Source: PALSA-612 sp963776735 | GTDB taxonomy: Bacteria; Actinomycetota; Thermoleophilia; Gaiellales; Gaiellaceae | DNA length: 64,000 bases | Reading direction: 5' to 3' | Assembly (NCBI GenBank): GCA_963776735.1 | Contig: CAVZNV010000022.1 | Span: 186,001 to 250,000 of the forward strand | Shown: positions 25,265 through 32,432 of the stretch, piece after piece | How the letters are laid out: each line of letters begins with the position of its first letter | How positions within the stretch are numbered: position 1 is the stretch's first letter | Translations under genes and position numbers: made by a program | The notes under the pieces: model-generated | What the model was told of the DNA's origin: nothing | The model's database searches: none | Seen by the model: only the letters and a program-made list of their open reading frames with translations

Positions 25265-25477
25265 ATGGCTACTGGCATCGTCAAGTGGTTCAACAACGCC
25301 AAGGGCTACGGCTTCATCACGCCTGACGGGGAGGACAAAGACGTCTTCGTCCATTTCTCCCAGATCGGGGGCGACGGTTACAAGTCCCTGAACGAGGGCC
25401 AGCGTGTCGAGTTCGAGGTTCGCGAAGGCGCCAAGGGCCCCGAAGCGACGAACGTCGTCCCCGTCGAGGACGCGTAA
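25265..25477 (+). CDS. cold-shock protein (CspA family)
   Basis: A 70-residue OB-fold RNA-binding protein. It starts MATGIVKWFNNAKGYGFI, containing RNP1 (KGYGFI), followed by RNP2 (VFVHF) and the C-terminal GPEATNV strand. Only 48 bases separate it from the preceding gene. TTGACG (25223-25228) and TACCCT (25250-25255) could be a promoter, although their 21-base spacing is long. The leader would be very short. It is followed after 2 bases by an IF-1 coding sequence. Confidence 0.95.
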   Translation: MATGIVKWFNNAKGYGFITPDGEDKDVFVHFSQIGGDGYKSLNEGQRVEFEVREGAKGPEATNVVPVEDA

Positions 25478-25479
25478 CC

Positions 25480-25701
25480 ATCGCCGGCAAGGAAGAGAAG
25501 GTCGAGCTCGAGGGCGAGGTCGTCGAGGCGCTCCGCAACGGCATGTTCCGGATCGCGCTCGACAACGGCCACGAGACCCTCGGCTACACGGCCGGCAAGA
25601 TGCGCCGCTACCGGATCAGGATCTTCCCGGGCGACCGGATCCGTGTCGAACTGTCGCCGTACGACCTGAACCGCGGCCGCATCGTCTACCGCTACAGGTA
25701 A
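25480..25701 (+). CDS. infA: translation initiation factor IF-1 with ATC start codon
   Basis: Translating from 25480 gives 73 residues ending in RGRIVYRYR. It has the complete IF-1 OB fold: KVELEGEVVEAL, then NGMFRIALDNGHETLGY, AGKMRRYRIRI and a PGDRIRVELSPYDL segment. Aligned with IF-1 proteins, ATC falls exactly at the initiator Met. No ATG, GTG or TTG occurs in this frame between the preceding gene's interior and residue 22. A GAGGA site (25466-25470) lies 9 bases upstream of ATC. ATC is an accepted but very rare bacterial start. The reading frame differs from that of the cold-shock gene, so it is not a fusion. The gene follows that stop by 2 bases. Confidence 0.88.
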   Translation: MAGKEEKVELEGEVVEALRNGMFRIALDNGHETLGYTAGKMRRYRIRIFPGDRIRVELSPYDLNRGRIVYRYR

Positions 25702-25746
25702 CGCCGCGTCGCTCCGACCGGTGCCGTCGTCATCATCGGCGGCGCG

Positions 25747-26706
25747 ATGGCGACCCGCATCCCTCCGCCGCCGGTCGAGGAGCGGCTTCCGCGCTTCGAC
25801 ACGTCCAACATCCTCTGGTACTTCGGCGGGGTCACGGCGGCGTACGCGAGCTTCGGCGTCGTCGCGGCGACCAGTCCGGCCCATCGCGGCATCTGGGTCC
25901 TGCTCGTCGCACTCGGGCTCATGGCGGCGTACGCCGCGTTCTCCGTGGTGCTGCGTGCGAGCCACTGGTGGGTCCCGGGCGGGATCTTCGCCTTCGTCTT
26001 CGTGACGCTCGTGCCGGCCGCCGGTGCCGGGTTCGAGATGCTGATCGGCACGCTCTCACAGAACTCGAGCGGCGGATCGGTCTCCGTCGCAGGGCAAGCC
26101 ACCCAGACGTCCACGTTCTCGGACTTTCGCGGCTCGCTGTTCGTCCTCGCGCTCGGGACGGTCGCGACCGGGCTGATCGTCTACCTGCTCGTCGACTTCG
26201 CCTTCGTCCTCCTCCCGACCGCCGTCGCGACCGTGGTCACGGCGCTGTTCTTCCTGCCCGCAGTCGACGACAACGCGAGCGGCAGCGACGTGGCGACCAC
26301 GCTGATCGTCACGGGCGCCGTGCTCGTGTTCTTCGGGCTGTGGCAGGACAAGAGCGGCCGTCGGCGGACGGCGTTCTGGTGGCACGTCGTCGGGCTCGGA
26401 AGCATCGCGCTCGGGCTCGTCTACTTCGTGGGTTCGGCAGGCGACGCAGGCGGCTGGGCGGCCATGCTCGCAACGGCGCTCGTCGTGCTGCTCCTCGCGG
26501 CGCCTATCGGGCGCGCCTCCTGGGCGGCATACGGCGTCGCGGGCGCCTACGCCCCACTCGTGCACTACACGCTGAACGGCGGCGGCACCTGGCGGATCCC
26601 CCTGATCCTCGGCCTCATCGGCCTCGGGGCGGTCGCGCTCGGTCTCGTGCTGAGGCTCGAGGCGGACAACTGGGCCGCACGCGGCCGCACGCGACTCGGG
26701 CTCTAG
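25747..26706 (+). CDS. multi-pass membrane protein, function unknown
   Basis: The 319-residue protein has about eight to nine hydrophobic segments and a Pro-rich N-terminus (RIPPPPVEERLPRFD). There is a short Ser/Gly/Thr-rich external loop at about 103-125. The C-terminus ends with a charged tail (RLEADNWAARGRTRLGL). It has no recognisable transporter or enzyme motif; a DUF-type integral membrane protein with repeated hydrophobic hairpins is all I can support. It lies 45 bases after infA on the same strand. Confidence 0.75.
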   Translation: MATRIPPPPVEERLPRFDTSNILWYFGGVTAAYASFGVVAATSPAHRGIWVLLVALGLMAAYAAFSVVLRASHWWVPGGIFAFVFVTLVPAAGAGFEMLIGTLSQNSSGGSVSVAGQATQTSTFSDFRGSLFVLALGTVATGLIVYLLVDFAFVLLPTAVATVVTALFFLPAVDDNASGSDVATTLIVTGAVLVFFGLWQDKSGRRRTAFWWHVVGLGSIALGLVYFVGSAGDAGGWAAMLATALVVLLLAAPIGRASWAAYGVAGAYAPLVHYTLNGGGTWRIPLILGLIGLGAVALGLVLRLEADNWAARGRTRLGL

Positions 26707-26737
26707 CAGCCGGAGGCCGTCCGAGTAAGGTCGCGGA

Positions 26738-27577
26738 ATGCGGATTCCGGCCGCGCTCGAACAGGAGTGGCAGCGAGAGCCGGAATGGCTCGAGCGCCTT
26801 CCGGCGCTTGTTCACGAGTGCGCAGAGCAATGGGAGCTCGAGCCCGAGGAACCGTTCGACACGCCCCATTCGCTCGTCGTCGGAGCAGGAGACCAGGTCC
26901 TGAAGCTGAACGCACCCTCTCACCACGAGGCCGATCACGAGGCAGACGCACTCGACTGCTGGGCCGGGAAGGGCGCGGTGCGGCTCGTCAGGCGTGATGA
27001 CACGAAGCGCGCACTGTTGATAGAGCGGTGCCGGCCGGGAACACGACTCACCGACTCGGCGGTCGATCACCAATCCGTCGTCGGCGATCTGCTGCCGAAG
27101 CTCTCGATCGAGCCCGGCGACGGCCATCCATTCCGGTCGATGACCGGCGAAGCAGAGCGATGGGCGAAGGACGTGCCGCGCGCGTACGAAGGCGCCGGCC
27201 GTCCCTTCGAGCGGTCGCTGGTCGCGTTCGGGGTCGACGTCTTTCGCAGTAGCGACCCGAAAGCCGGCGCGCTCGTGAACCAGGACCTTCACGGCGGCAA
27301 CATCCTGAAGGCGCAGCGCGAGCCGTGGCTCGTCATCGACCCGAAACCGGCGGTCGGCGAACGCGAGGTCAGTGCCGTCGGGCTGCTTCGAAACGCCGCT
27401 TCATGCGGGGGTGTCAGGGAGGTGCGACGCTGGCTCTCAGCTCTCGAGGAGCTCGGACTCGACCGCGAGCGCCTGCGCGGTTGGGGCGTCGCACATGCGC
27501 TGGCGTGGGGTTGGGACACGAACGGGCACTGGTCGTCGCGGGCGATCCACGCGGCGCGAACGATCTCCGCCGCGTGA
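26738..27577 (+). CDS. streptomycin 6-kinase/APH(6)-like phosphotransferase
   Basis: The 279-residue protein has an N-terminal VVGAGDQVLKLNAP strand pair, LIERCRPGT in the hinge, the catalytic loop NQDLHGGNIL and metal-binding IDPKPAVGERE. These are typical of the streptomycin/hydroxyurea phosphotransferase family (APH(6)-type). Chromosomal members in soil actinobacteria often act on unknown substrates, so resistance is possible but not shown. It ends 5 bases from the convergent hypothetical gene. Confidence 0.85.
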   Translation: MRIPAALEQEWQREPEWLERLPALVHECAEQWELEPEEPFDTPHSLVVGAGDQVLKLNAPSHHEADHEADALDCWAGKGAVRLVRRDDTKRALLIERCRPGTRLTDSAVDHQSVVGDLLPKLSIEPGDGHPFRSMTGEAERWAKDVPRAYEGAGRPFERSLVAFGVDVFRSSDPKAGALVNQDLHGGNILKAQREPWLVIDPKPAVGEREVSAVGLLRNAASCGGVREVRRWLSALEELGLDRERLRGWGVAHALAWGWDTNGHWSSRAIHAARTISAA

Positions 27578-27582
27578 CGCGA

Positions 27583-27945
27583 TCAATTGTCTAGACGCAG
27601 CGGACGCAGATCCGGCTCGACCCAGTGGTCGCGTCCGTGGGCAAGCGCTTCGGCCGAGTAGTAGCGGGCGAGGAGGCGACGGTCGCGCAGCTCCGGGTGG
27701 CGGTCGAGGTCGTCCACGGGGGCGATCAGCTCGAACCAGGCCCGCGTGATCGTCTCGTGGTACGCGCCGGGGTTCCCTGCGCGCGCGGCGATGCCCTGGA
27801 GACCCGCGCGCAGCCGGTTCAGCGCGTCGTCGTGTCCGTACCGTCGGGCCAGCGTCCACGCGACCTGAAGGTGCGACTCGTGCGGGAAGTTCGCGCCGTC
27901 GACCTCGTCCGTCTCGAAGGCATCCGTCAGCTCACCAGCATTCAT
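27583..27945 (-). CDS. conserved hypothetical protein divergent from MarR regulator
   Basis: From the ATG at 27945 the product is 120 residues, mainly helical. It has FPHESHLQVAWTLARRYGHDDALNRLRAGL and a YHETITRAW motif, a pattern I remember from uncharacterised actinobacterial proteins. No signal peptide or membrane segment. The conserved His residues (FPHESH, YHET) could bind metal, but this is inference. The 28-base gap to the divergent marR gene contains palindromes, so the two are probably co-regulated. Confidence 0.7.
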   Translation of the reverse strand: MNAGELTDAFETDEVDGANFPHESHLQVAWTLARRYGHDDALNRLRAGLQGIAARAGNPGAYHETITRAWFELIAPVDDLDRHPELRDRRLLARYYSAEALAHGRDHWVEPDLRPLRLDN

Positions 27946-27952
27946 ACGGTTT

Positions 27953-27969
27953 CGTACTATACGATATCG
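27953..27969. promoter_or_regulatory. overlapping palindromes, candidate MarR operator
   Basis: CGTACTATACG (27953-27963, 4-3-4 inverted repeat) overlaps the perfect palindrome CGATATCG (27962-27969). They lie in the 28-base space between the divergent hypothetical gene and the marR-type gene at 27974. Position and symmetry fit an autoregulatory operator. Confidence 0.45.
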
Positions 27970-27973
27970 GATC

Positions 27974-28375
27974 ATGATCGAAGACATCGAACGAGCCGCT
28001 CACCTCATCGCCGTCCACCTCGAGCGGGCTGCCGGCGATCTCGGGGTGACGCAGGCCGAGGCGCACGTCCTTGCCCAGCTCGCCCGGCGTGGAGCGCTCT
28101 CCGTCGCCGTCCTCCACCATGAGTTCGGGCACAAGCGCTCGACGCTCACGAGCGTCCTCGACCGCCTGGAGGCGCGCGGGCTCGTGCGGCGGACGGTCAA
28201 TCCCGCCGACAGGCGCTCGTTCCTCGTCGCGCCGACGCCGGCCGGAAAGCGCGCCGGAGACGCCGTCGTTCGCGTCGTCGACGAGCTCGAAGAGACGATC
28301 AGGACGCGAGTCTCGGAGCGTGACATCGCCGGCCTCCGCGCCGTCGCCGACGCTCTCCGCGAGACCGTCGCCTAG
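27974..28375 (+). CDS. MarR-family transcriptional regulator
   Basis: A 133-residue winged-helix regulator: VTQAEAHVLAQLARRGALSVAVLHHEFGHKRSTLTSVLDRLEARG is split across the HTH (about 25-65), followed by the wing RRTVNPADRRSFLVAPTPAGKR. It is shorter than many MarR proteins but complete. Probably represses itself and the divergent gene. Its last 4 bases, CTAG, also encode the stop of the convergent glycosidase gene. Confidence 0.88.
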   Translation: MIEDIERAAHLIAVHLERAAGDLGVTQAEAHVLAQLARRGALSVAVLHHEFGHKRSTLTSVLDRLEARGLVRRTVNPADRRSFLVAPTPAGKRAGDAVVRVVDELEETIRTRVSERDIAGLRAVADALRETVA

Positions 28376-29808
28376 CCGGCTCGGCCGACGACGACCGCGG
28401 TTCTCGCGATGACGTTGCCGTGGATGTCGTTGATGTCGTCCAGGCGCACGCGATAGCGCACTCCGGCTCGCACGAGGCGGATCGGCAACTTGAAGTCCAC
28501 GTAGCCGTCGATTCCGATCCGCGCCTCGGGCGTCGCGCGGCCGATCCGCCGCCGGCCCGCGTACACGGTGATGACGGAGCCGAGCCTGCCGCCGACGCCG
28601 TCACGGATCGCGAGCTCCCACACCGGCAGACGGAGCAGCGGTCGCGACGCGCCCGCCCGGACGGTGACGACGGGATCACGCGCGTCGAGCGGGCCTGCGG
28701 CGTCCTCGAAGGCGGCAAACGCCGGCTTGTGCGTCCCCGAGTCGGCGATCAGGCCGCTGTCCCACGTGCGCATGGCCGGGTCGTCCCGGAGCACGAACCA
28801 GATGAACATCTGCACGCGCGGGTCGGCGGCCGCGATTGCGAGCGATTCCTTCACGTACGCCGCCTGTTGCTCGACGCTCACCCCGCCGTGTCGCCACGGT
28901 CGCGTCTCGAAGCCGTACTCGCTGATCCAGATCGGGATGTTCGGGCGGTGGAACCACTGGTCGAGCCGCTGCTCGAACATGTGCAGGGTCGCCAGGTTCA
29001 CGTTCGGGAAGCGGTAACGCTGCAGCGGCCCGTAGCCGAGATCGGAGTACGGGTGGTGCGCCCAGGCGTCGAACGGCACCTGCGGCTTCACCTGCGCCAG
29101 GAGCCAGGCAAAGGTCCCCGGCGCCATCGACGACGCTCCCGGCCGGTAGCCGGGGCTGCCGCGCGAGGCCGTCTGGCCAATCGCGACCGTCGCCAGCGGG
29201 TTGGCGTCCTTCAGTCCCGTGTAGACGGCGCGGCAGATACCGGCGTAGGTGACCGGGGCGACCGGGCGGCCCGTGTCGTCGAACTCGGGCGAGAGGAAGC
29301 GCGCCGAGTTCGGCTCGTTCCAGACGGTGTAGTAACCGACGAACGGATAGCCCGGATAGCGCCCGGAGTAGCGGTCGGCGAGCGCGAGCGCGAACTCGAA
29401 CAGGTCGCGCGTGTCCGTCGGCGCGACGTTGGGTGGGTGTCCGCCGTTGGCCCAGCTCGGAGTGCCCCACAGGGTCAGCATCACCGTCATGCCGTCCATC
29501 GCGGCGCTGCGGATCAGGTCGTCGAGGTCCGTGAAGTTGTAGGCCGGATCGAACGCGTTCTCGGCGTTCGACGGCCGGGTCGGCGCGATCTGCCACCAGT
29601 TCGCGGTCGCGCGGATGATCGACGCGTGTGCGCGTGCGGCCGCGGCGAGCGTCGCCTTGCGGTCGGGGCTCCAGCGGAAGCCCGGGTCGTCCTGGAAGCC
29701 GACCAGCATCGGGCGGGCCGCGTGCGGCGCCGAAGAGGTCGCGGCAAGCGTCGCCAGGACAAGAAAAAGCGCGCCGAGGAGGCGCGCCACGGAGGCCGGC
29801 CGCAGCAC
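28372..29808 (-). CDS. secreted glycoside hydrolase (clan A, GH5/GH39-like)
   Basis: The 478-residue protein has a signal peptide (hydrophobic 9-26, then SSAPHAARP). Its TIM barrel has putative acid/base Glu165 in YTVWNEPNS and nucleophile Glu297 in PIWISEYGFE, the pattern of clan GH-A retaining glycosidases. A beta-rich C-terminal domain (about 380-478) may bind carbohydrate. It would act outside the cell on a polysaccharide of unknown type. It is downstream of another secreted-protein gene (29876) on the same strand. Confidence 0.85.
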   Translation of the reverse strand: MLRPASVARLLGALFLVLATLAATSSAPHAARPMLVGFQDDPGFRWSPDRKATLAAAARAHASIIRATANWWQIAPTRPSNAENAFDPAYNFTDLDDLIRSAAMDGMTVMLTLWGTPSWANGGHPPNVAPTDTRDLFEFALALADRYSGRYPGYPFVGYYTVWNEPNSARFLSPEFDDTGRPVAPVTYAGICRAVYTGLKDANPLATVAIGQTASRGSPGYRPGASSMAPGTFAWLLAQVKPQVPFDAWAHHPYSDLGYGPLQRYRFPNVNLATLHMFEQRLDQWFHRPNIPIWISEYGFETRPWRHGGVSVEQQAAYVKESLAIAAADPRVQMFIWFVLRDDPAMRTWDSGLIADSGTHKPAFAAFEDAAGPLDARDPVVTVRAGASRPLLRLPVWELAIRDGVGGRLGSVITVYAGRRRIGRATPEARIGIDGYVDFKLPIRLVRAGVRYRVRLDDINDIHGNVIARTAVVVGRAG

Positions 29809-29875
29809 CGGCCGACCCTATCGGGCCAGCCGGTGCCGGTCTAGAGGGAGCGCGCGGTCTTAACCGCAGGGGTTG

Positions 29876-30643
29876 CTAGCCACAGCCCGTGTCGTTGTGG
29901 CCGACGTGGTTCGGCCCGTCCTCGGGGCCGTCCTTGCTCAGCGCCGGCGAGTTTCCGACGCAAGTGGCGTCGTGGCTGACGGTGTTGTCGTCGACGCCGA
30001 TGCCGGCCGCCGCGTTCGGGTCACCAGAGTCGTAGTCGTAGGTCGTGTTGTTGCTCACGGCCAGGTCGTGCGCCACGGAATTGTTGCCGACGTCGATGTG
30101 CCCGGCGTGGTTGCCCGACACGACGAGGTCGTGCCCGATCGTGTCGGGTGAGAGGCCGCCGCAGAACTCGTTGTCCTGTGGACCCTGGTCTCCGATCTCG
30201 ATTTCGTACGCGACATTCGCGCCCGTGATCGAGAGATCGTGCCCGATCGTGGTGCCGCAGACGTCCCAACCGCCGTACTCCATCGTCGCGGGGCTTGTGC
30301 CGGTGGCGACGAAGTCGTGCCCGACCTTGTTCGGCCCGGTGTAGTTGAAGAAATAGATCACGGCTGCGCCGTTCGCGGTCACGTCGTGGCCGATAGTCGA
30401 GTTGTCGGCTTCGAGCGAGCCACCGGGCTGGACGGTCGCGTCGTGCGAGATCGTCGCGCCTTCGAGAAAGCACCAGTAGCCGGCGGGGACATTGAGATCC
30501 TTCGCCGTGCCTGTGAAATACGCGTCCGGGCTGTATGGATCCGGCGACCCGCAGTTGACCGCACCGTTTCCAGCCGAGACGCCCTGTGCCGCTGCCAGCG
30601 AGAGCAAGCCGGCCGCAGAGACCAGCAGCAGCATCTTGCGCAT
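29876..30643 (-). CDS. secreted repeat protein with recurring IGHD motifs
   Basis: From the ATG at 30643 (GGGGAG 7 bases upstream) the product is 255 residues with a clear signal peptide (MRKMLLLVSAAGLLSLAAAQ). The mature part contains at least seven copies of a (I/V)(G/S/A)HD(L/V/F/A) motif spaced about 18-40 residues apart. They are separated by Asn/Gly/Asp-rich turns, like rungs of a parallel beta-helix. Several Cys (NCGS, YWCFL, VCGTT, FCGG, TCVG, TGCG) may pair. No catalytic motif recognised. Probably a surface or extracellular structural protein; the function is unknown. Confidence 0.75.
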   Translation of the reverse strand: MRKMLLLVSAAGLLSLAAAQGVSAGNGAVNCGSPDPYSPDAYFTGTAKDLNVPAGYWCFLEGATISHDATVQPGGSLEADNSTIGHDVTANGAAVIYFFNYTGPNKVGHDFVATGTSPATMEYGGWDVCGTTIGHDLSITGANVAYEIEIGDQGPQDNEFCGGLSPDTIGHDLVVSGNHAGHIDVGNNSVAHDLAVSNNTTYDYDSGDPNAAAGIGVDDNTVSHDATCVGNSPALSKDGPEDGPNHVGHNDTGCG

Positions 30644-30756
30644 TTTTCTCTCCCCTCTGAGGACGCTCATCGTCGTCCGAACCGAAGCCTAGTCGTGTGC
30701 GAACGATGCGCAACAGGCATACGCTCCCGCGTCTACCCACCAAGGAGGACACCGAA

Positions 30757-31152
30757 ATGGCAGAGCACCCCAACGTCGACCTGATCCGCCGCGGCTTCGA
30801 CGCGTTCAACGCCGCCGACATGGTCGCCCTCGGCGAGCTGATGGACGGGAACGTCGTCCAGCACATGTCCGGAAACAACGCGGTCTTCTCCGGCGACCAC
30901 CGCGGCCGCGACAACGTGTTCGCGATGTACGGCCGCATCGGCGAAGCGTCCGGCGGGACGTTCCGGGCGGAGCTCGAAAACGTCTGGGCAAACGACGGCA
31001 CGGCAGTCGCCGTCTATCGAGCCAAGGCCGAGCGCGACGGCAGGCAGCTCGACATGTTCAACACACTCGTCTTCGCAATCTCGGACGGGATCGTCACCGA
31101 GCTCACCGACATCCCCCACGACGCCGACGAGCAGGACGAGTTCTGGAGCTAG
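30757..31152 (+). CDS. SnoaL/NTF2-like protein
   Basis: A 131-residue NTF2-like alpha+beta cone protein: helix LIRRGFDAFNAADMVALGELM, DGNVVQHMSGN, DHRGRDNVFAMY and the strands AVAVYRAKAERDGR and GIVTELTDIPHDADE. The start is fixed by AAGGAGG 9 bases upstream. Such proteins can be isomerases, hydrolases or ligand-binding domains. The following phosphotransferase frame begins immediately after its stop in the same reading frame. Confidence 0.85.
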   Translation: MAEHPNVDLIRRGFDAFNAADMVALGELMDGNVVQHMSGNNAVFSGDHRGRDNVFAMYGRIGEASGGTFRAELENVWANDGTAVAVYRAKAERDGRQLDMFNTLVFAISDGIVTELTDIPHDADEQDEFWS

Positions 31153-31209
31153 CCGACGCGCCACGATCCTGAGCAGCCGCTCGCGGGCGGGCGTGTCACG
31201 CAGGGAGTC

Positions 31210-31833
31210 GTGCGGGTCGGCGACACGGTTCGCCGGCCCGTCGGGCCTCGCTCGGACTTCGTGCGCGAGCTGCTGCTCTTCCTCGAGCAGGCCGGCTTCG
31301 ACGGAGCGCCGCGCTTTCTCGGACTCGACGAGCGCGGACGCGAAGTTCTGTCGCTGCTCCCCGGCGAGCCGCTGCCCGGCACGGCGATCCTGACGGACGG
31401 ACAGATCCGCTCCGCCGCGAGGCTCCTGCGCCGGTATCACGATGCCGCGGCGCCGCTCGCCGGCGCTGCCGAGACCGTCGCCCACGGCGATCCCGGGCCG
31501 TGGAACGTCCTCTGGCTCGGAGAGCGCGCGGCGGCGTTCGTCGACTTCGACGAGGCGCGGCCCGGCCGGCGGAGCGAGGACCTCGGGTACTTCGCGTGGA
31601 AAGGGCTGCGGCTCGTGGCCGATGGCCCGGCGCCCGAGGAGCAGCGGCGCCGCCTTGCCCTGCTCGCCGAGAGCTACGGCGTGCCCGTCGACGACGAGCT
31701 GCTCGCGTCGATCGTGGGTGCGATCGACCGGTTGCACGCGAAAGGCGTCCGTGAACGCTGGCCCGCGGCCGCGCTGAGGGAGATCGCGGACGAACGGTGC
31801 TGGGTCGACGAGCGGATCCCGGCCCTCCGCTGA
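31210..31833 (+). CDS. phosphotransferase of the APH family, N-terminus uncertain
   Basis: From GTG 31210 the protein has 207 residues. It has RVGDTVRRPVGPRSDF, a family N-lobe motif (about 2-17), the catalytic loop AHGDPGPWNVLW and the metal-binding VDFDEARPG. The frame is open back to 31153, directly after the stop of the NTF2-like gene. The extra residues (LAGGRVTQGVV) look like a continuation of the family N-lobe, yet contain no ATG, GTG or TTG. Either the N-lobe is shorter here or the upstream start was lost. Substrate unknown; choline/antibiotic kinase relatives. Confidence 0.8.
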   Translation: MRVGDTVRRPVGPRSDFVRELLLFLEQAGFDGAPRFLGLDERGREVLSLLPGEPLPGTAILTDGQIRSAARLLRRYHDAAAPLAGAAETVAHGDPGPWNVLWLGERAAAFVDFDEARPGRRSEDLGYFAWKGLRLVADGPAPEEQRRRLALLAESYGVPVDDELLASIVGAIDRLHAKGVRERWPAAALREIADERCWVDERIPALR

Positions 31834-31841
31834 GCGGCGAC

Positions 31842-31863
31842 AGCCCTGTCTCAGAGACAGGCT
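31842..31863. terminator. hairpin between convergent genes
   Basis: CCTGTCTC (31845-31852) and GAGACAGG (31854-31861) are perfect inverted repeats separated by one base, with a further AGCC/GGCT possible outside. The site lies 11 bases after the phosphotransferase stop and faces the convergent CBS gene. Confidence 0.5.
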
Positions 31864-31866
31864 TCG

Positions 31867-31902
31867 ACACTCTCTCTGACACTTCCTCTGCGACTTGCTC
31901 TG
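31867..31902 (+). repeat. three imperfect 12-base tandem repeats
   Basis: ACACTCTCTCTG, ACACTTCCTCTG and CGACTTGCTCTG follow each other without gaps in the 106-base space between the phosphotransferase and CBS genes. The strand is pyrimidine-rich, unlike the surrounding sequence. Confidence 0.7.
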
Positions 31903-31939
31903 AGGCCGGACACGGCCCGGCGGGACAGAGCTATCGGGC

Positions 31940-32371
31940 TCAGCCGGCCGTGATGTAGTCAGTGAGGTACTGAATCTCGAAGCTCTGCTGCTTCGACTTG
32001 AACTTGACGACGTCGCCGATCGAGACGATGCCGACGACCTCGCCGCCCTCGACGACCGGGACGTGACGGATGCGACGGTCGGTCATCACCGCCATGCACT
32101 CGTCGATCGACGTGTCAGGGTTCACGACGACCAGCGGCGCCGACATGATCTCGCCGACCGCCGTGTCCCGGTCGGTCCGGCCCTCCAGCGTCACGCGGCG
32201 CAGGTAGTCGCGCTCGGTCACGATGCCGACGATGTTGCCGCCGTCCGTCACGAGCAGCGACCCGACGTTCGCCGCCACCATCTGCTCGACCGCCTCGTAC
32301 ACCGACGCACCCGCGTCGATCTCGAGAACGTTGCGCCCCTTGTCGCCGAGGATTTCCGACACCGTGCTCAT
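31940..32371 (-). CDS. two-CBS-domain protein
   Basis: The 143-residue protein consists of a tandem CBS (Bateman) module. The first has VYEAVEQMVAANVGSLLV and GIVTERDYLRRV. The second has SIDECMAVMTDRRIRHVPVV and GIVSIGDVVKF. Stand-alone CBS pairs bind adenine nucleotides and regulate partner enzymes or channels. The partner is not evident from neighbours. Confidence 0.92.
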   Translation of the reverse strand: MSTVSEILGDKGRNVLEIDAGASVYEAVEQMVAANVGSLLVTDGGNIVGIVTERDYLRRVTLEGRTDRDTAVGEIMSAPLVVVNPDTSIDECMAVMTDRRIRHVPVVEGGEVVGIVSIGDVVKFKSKQQSFEIQYLTDYITAG

Positions 32372-32432
32372 CGCGCCTCCTTTGATCGCTCCAGTCGTTG
32401 CATACCCCGGAGACCACTAAGCTCTAACGCCG

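Noticed and set aside
25265..25701. Programmed frameshift joining the cold-shock protein and IF-1
   Set aside because: The IF-1 frame differs from the cold-shock frame and there is no slippery sequence; the IF-1 start aligns with ATC and has its own ribosome binding site.
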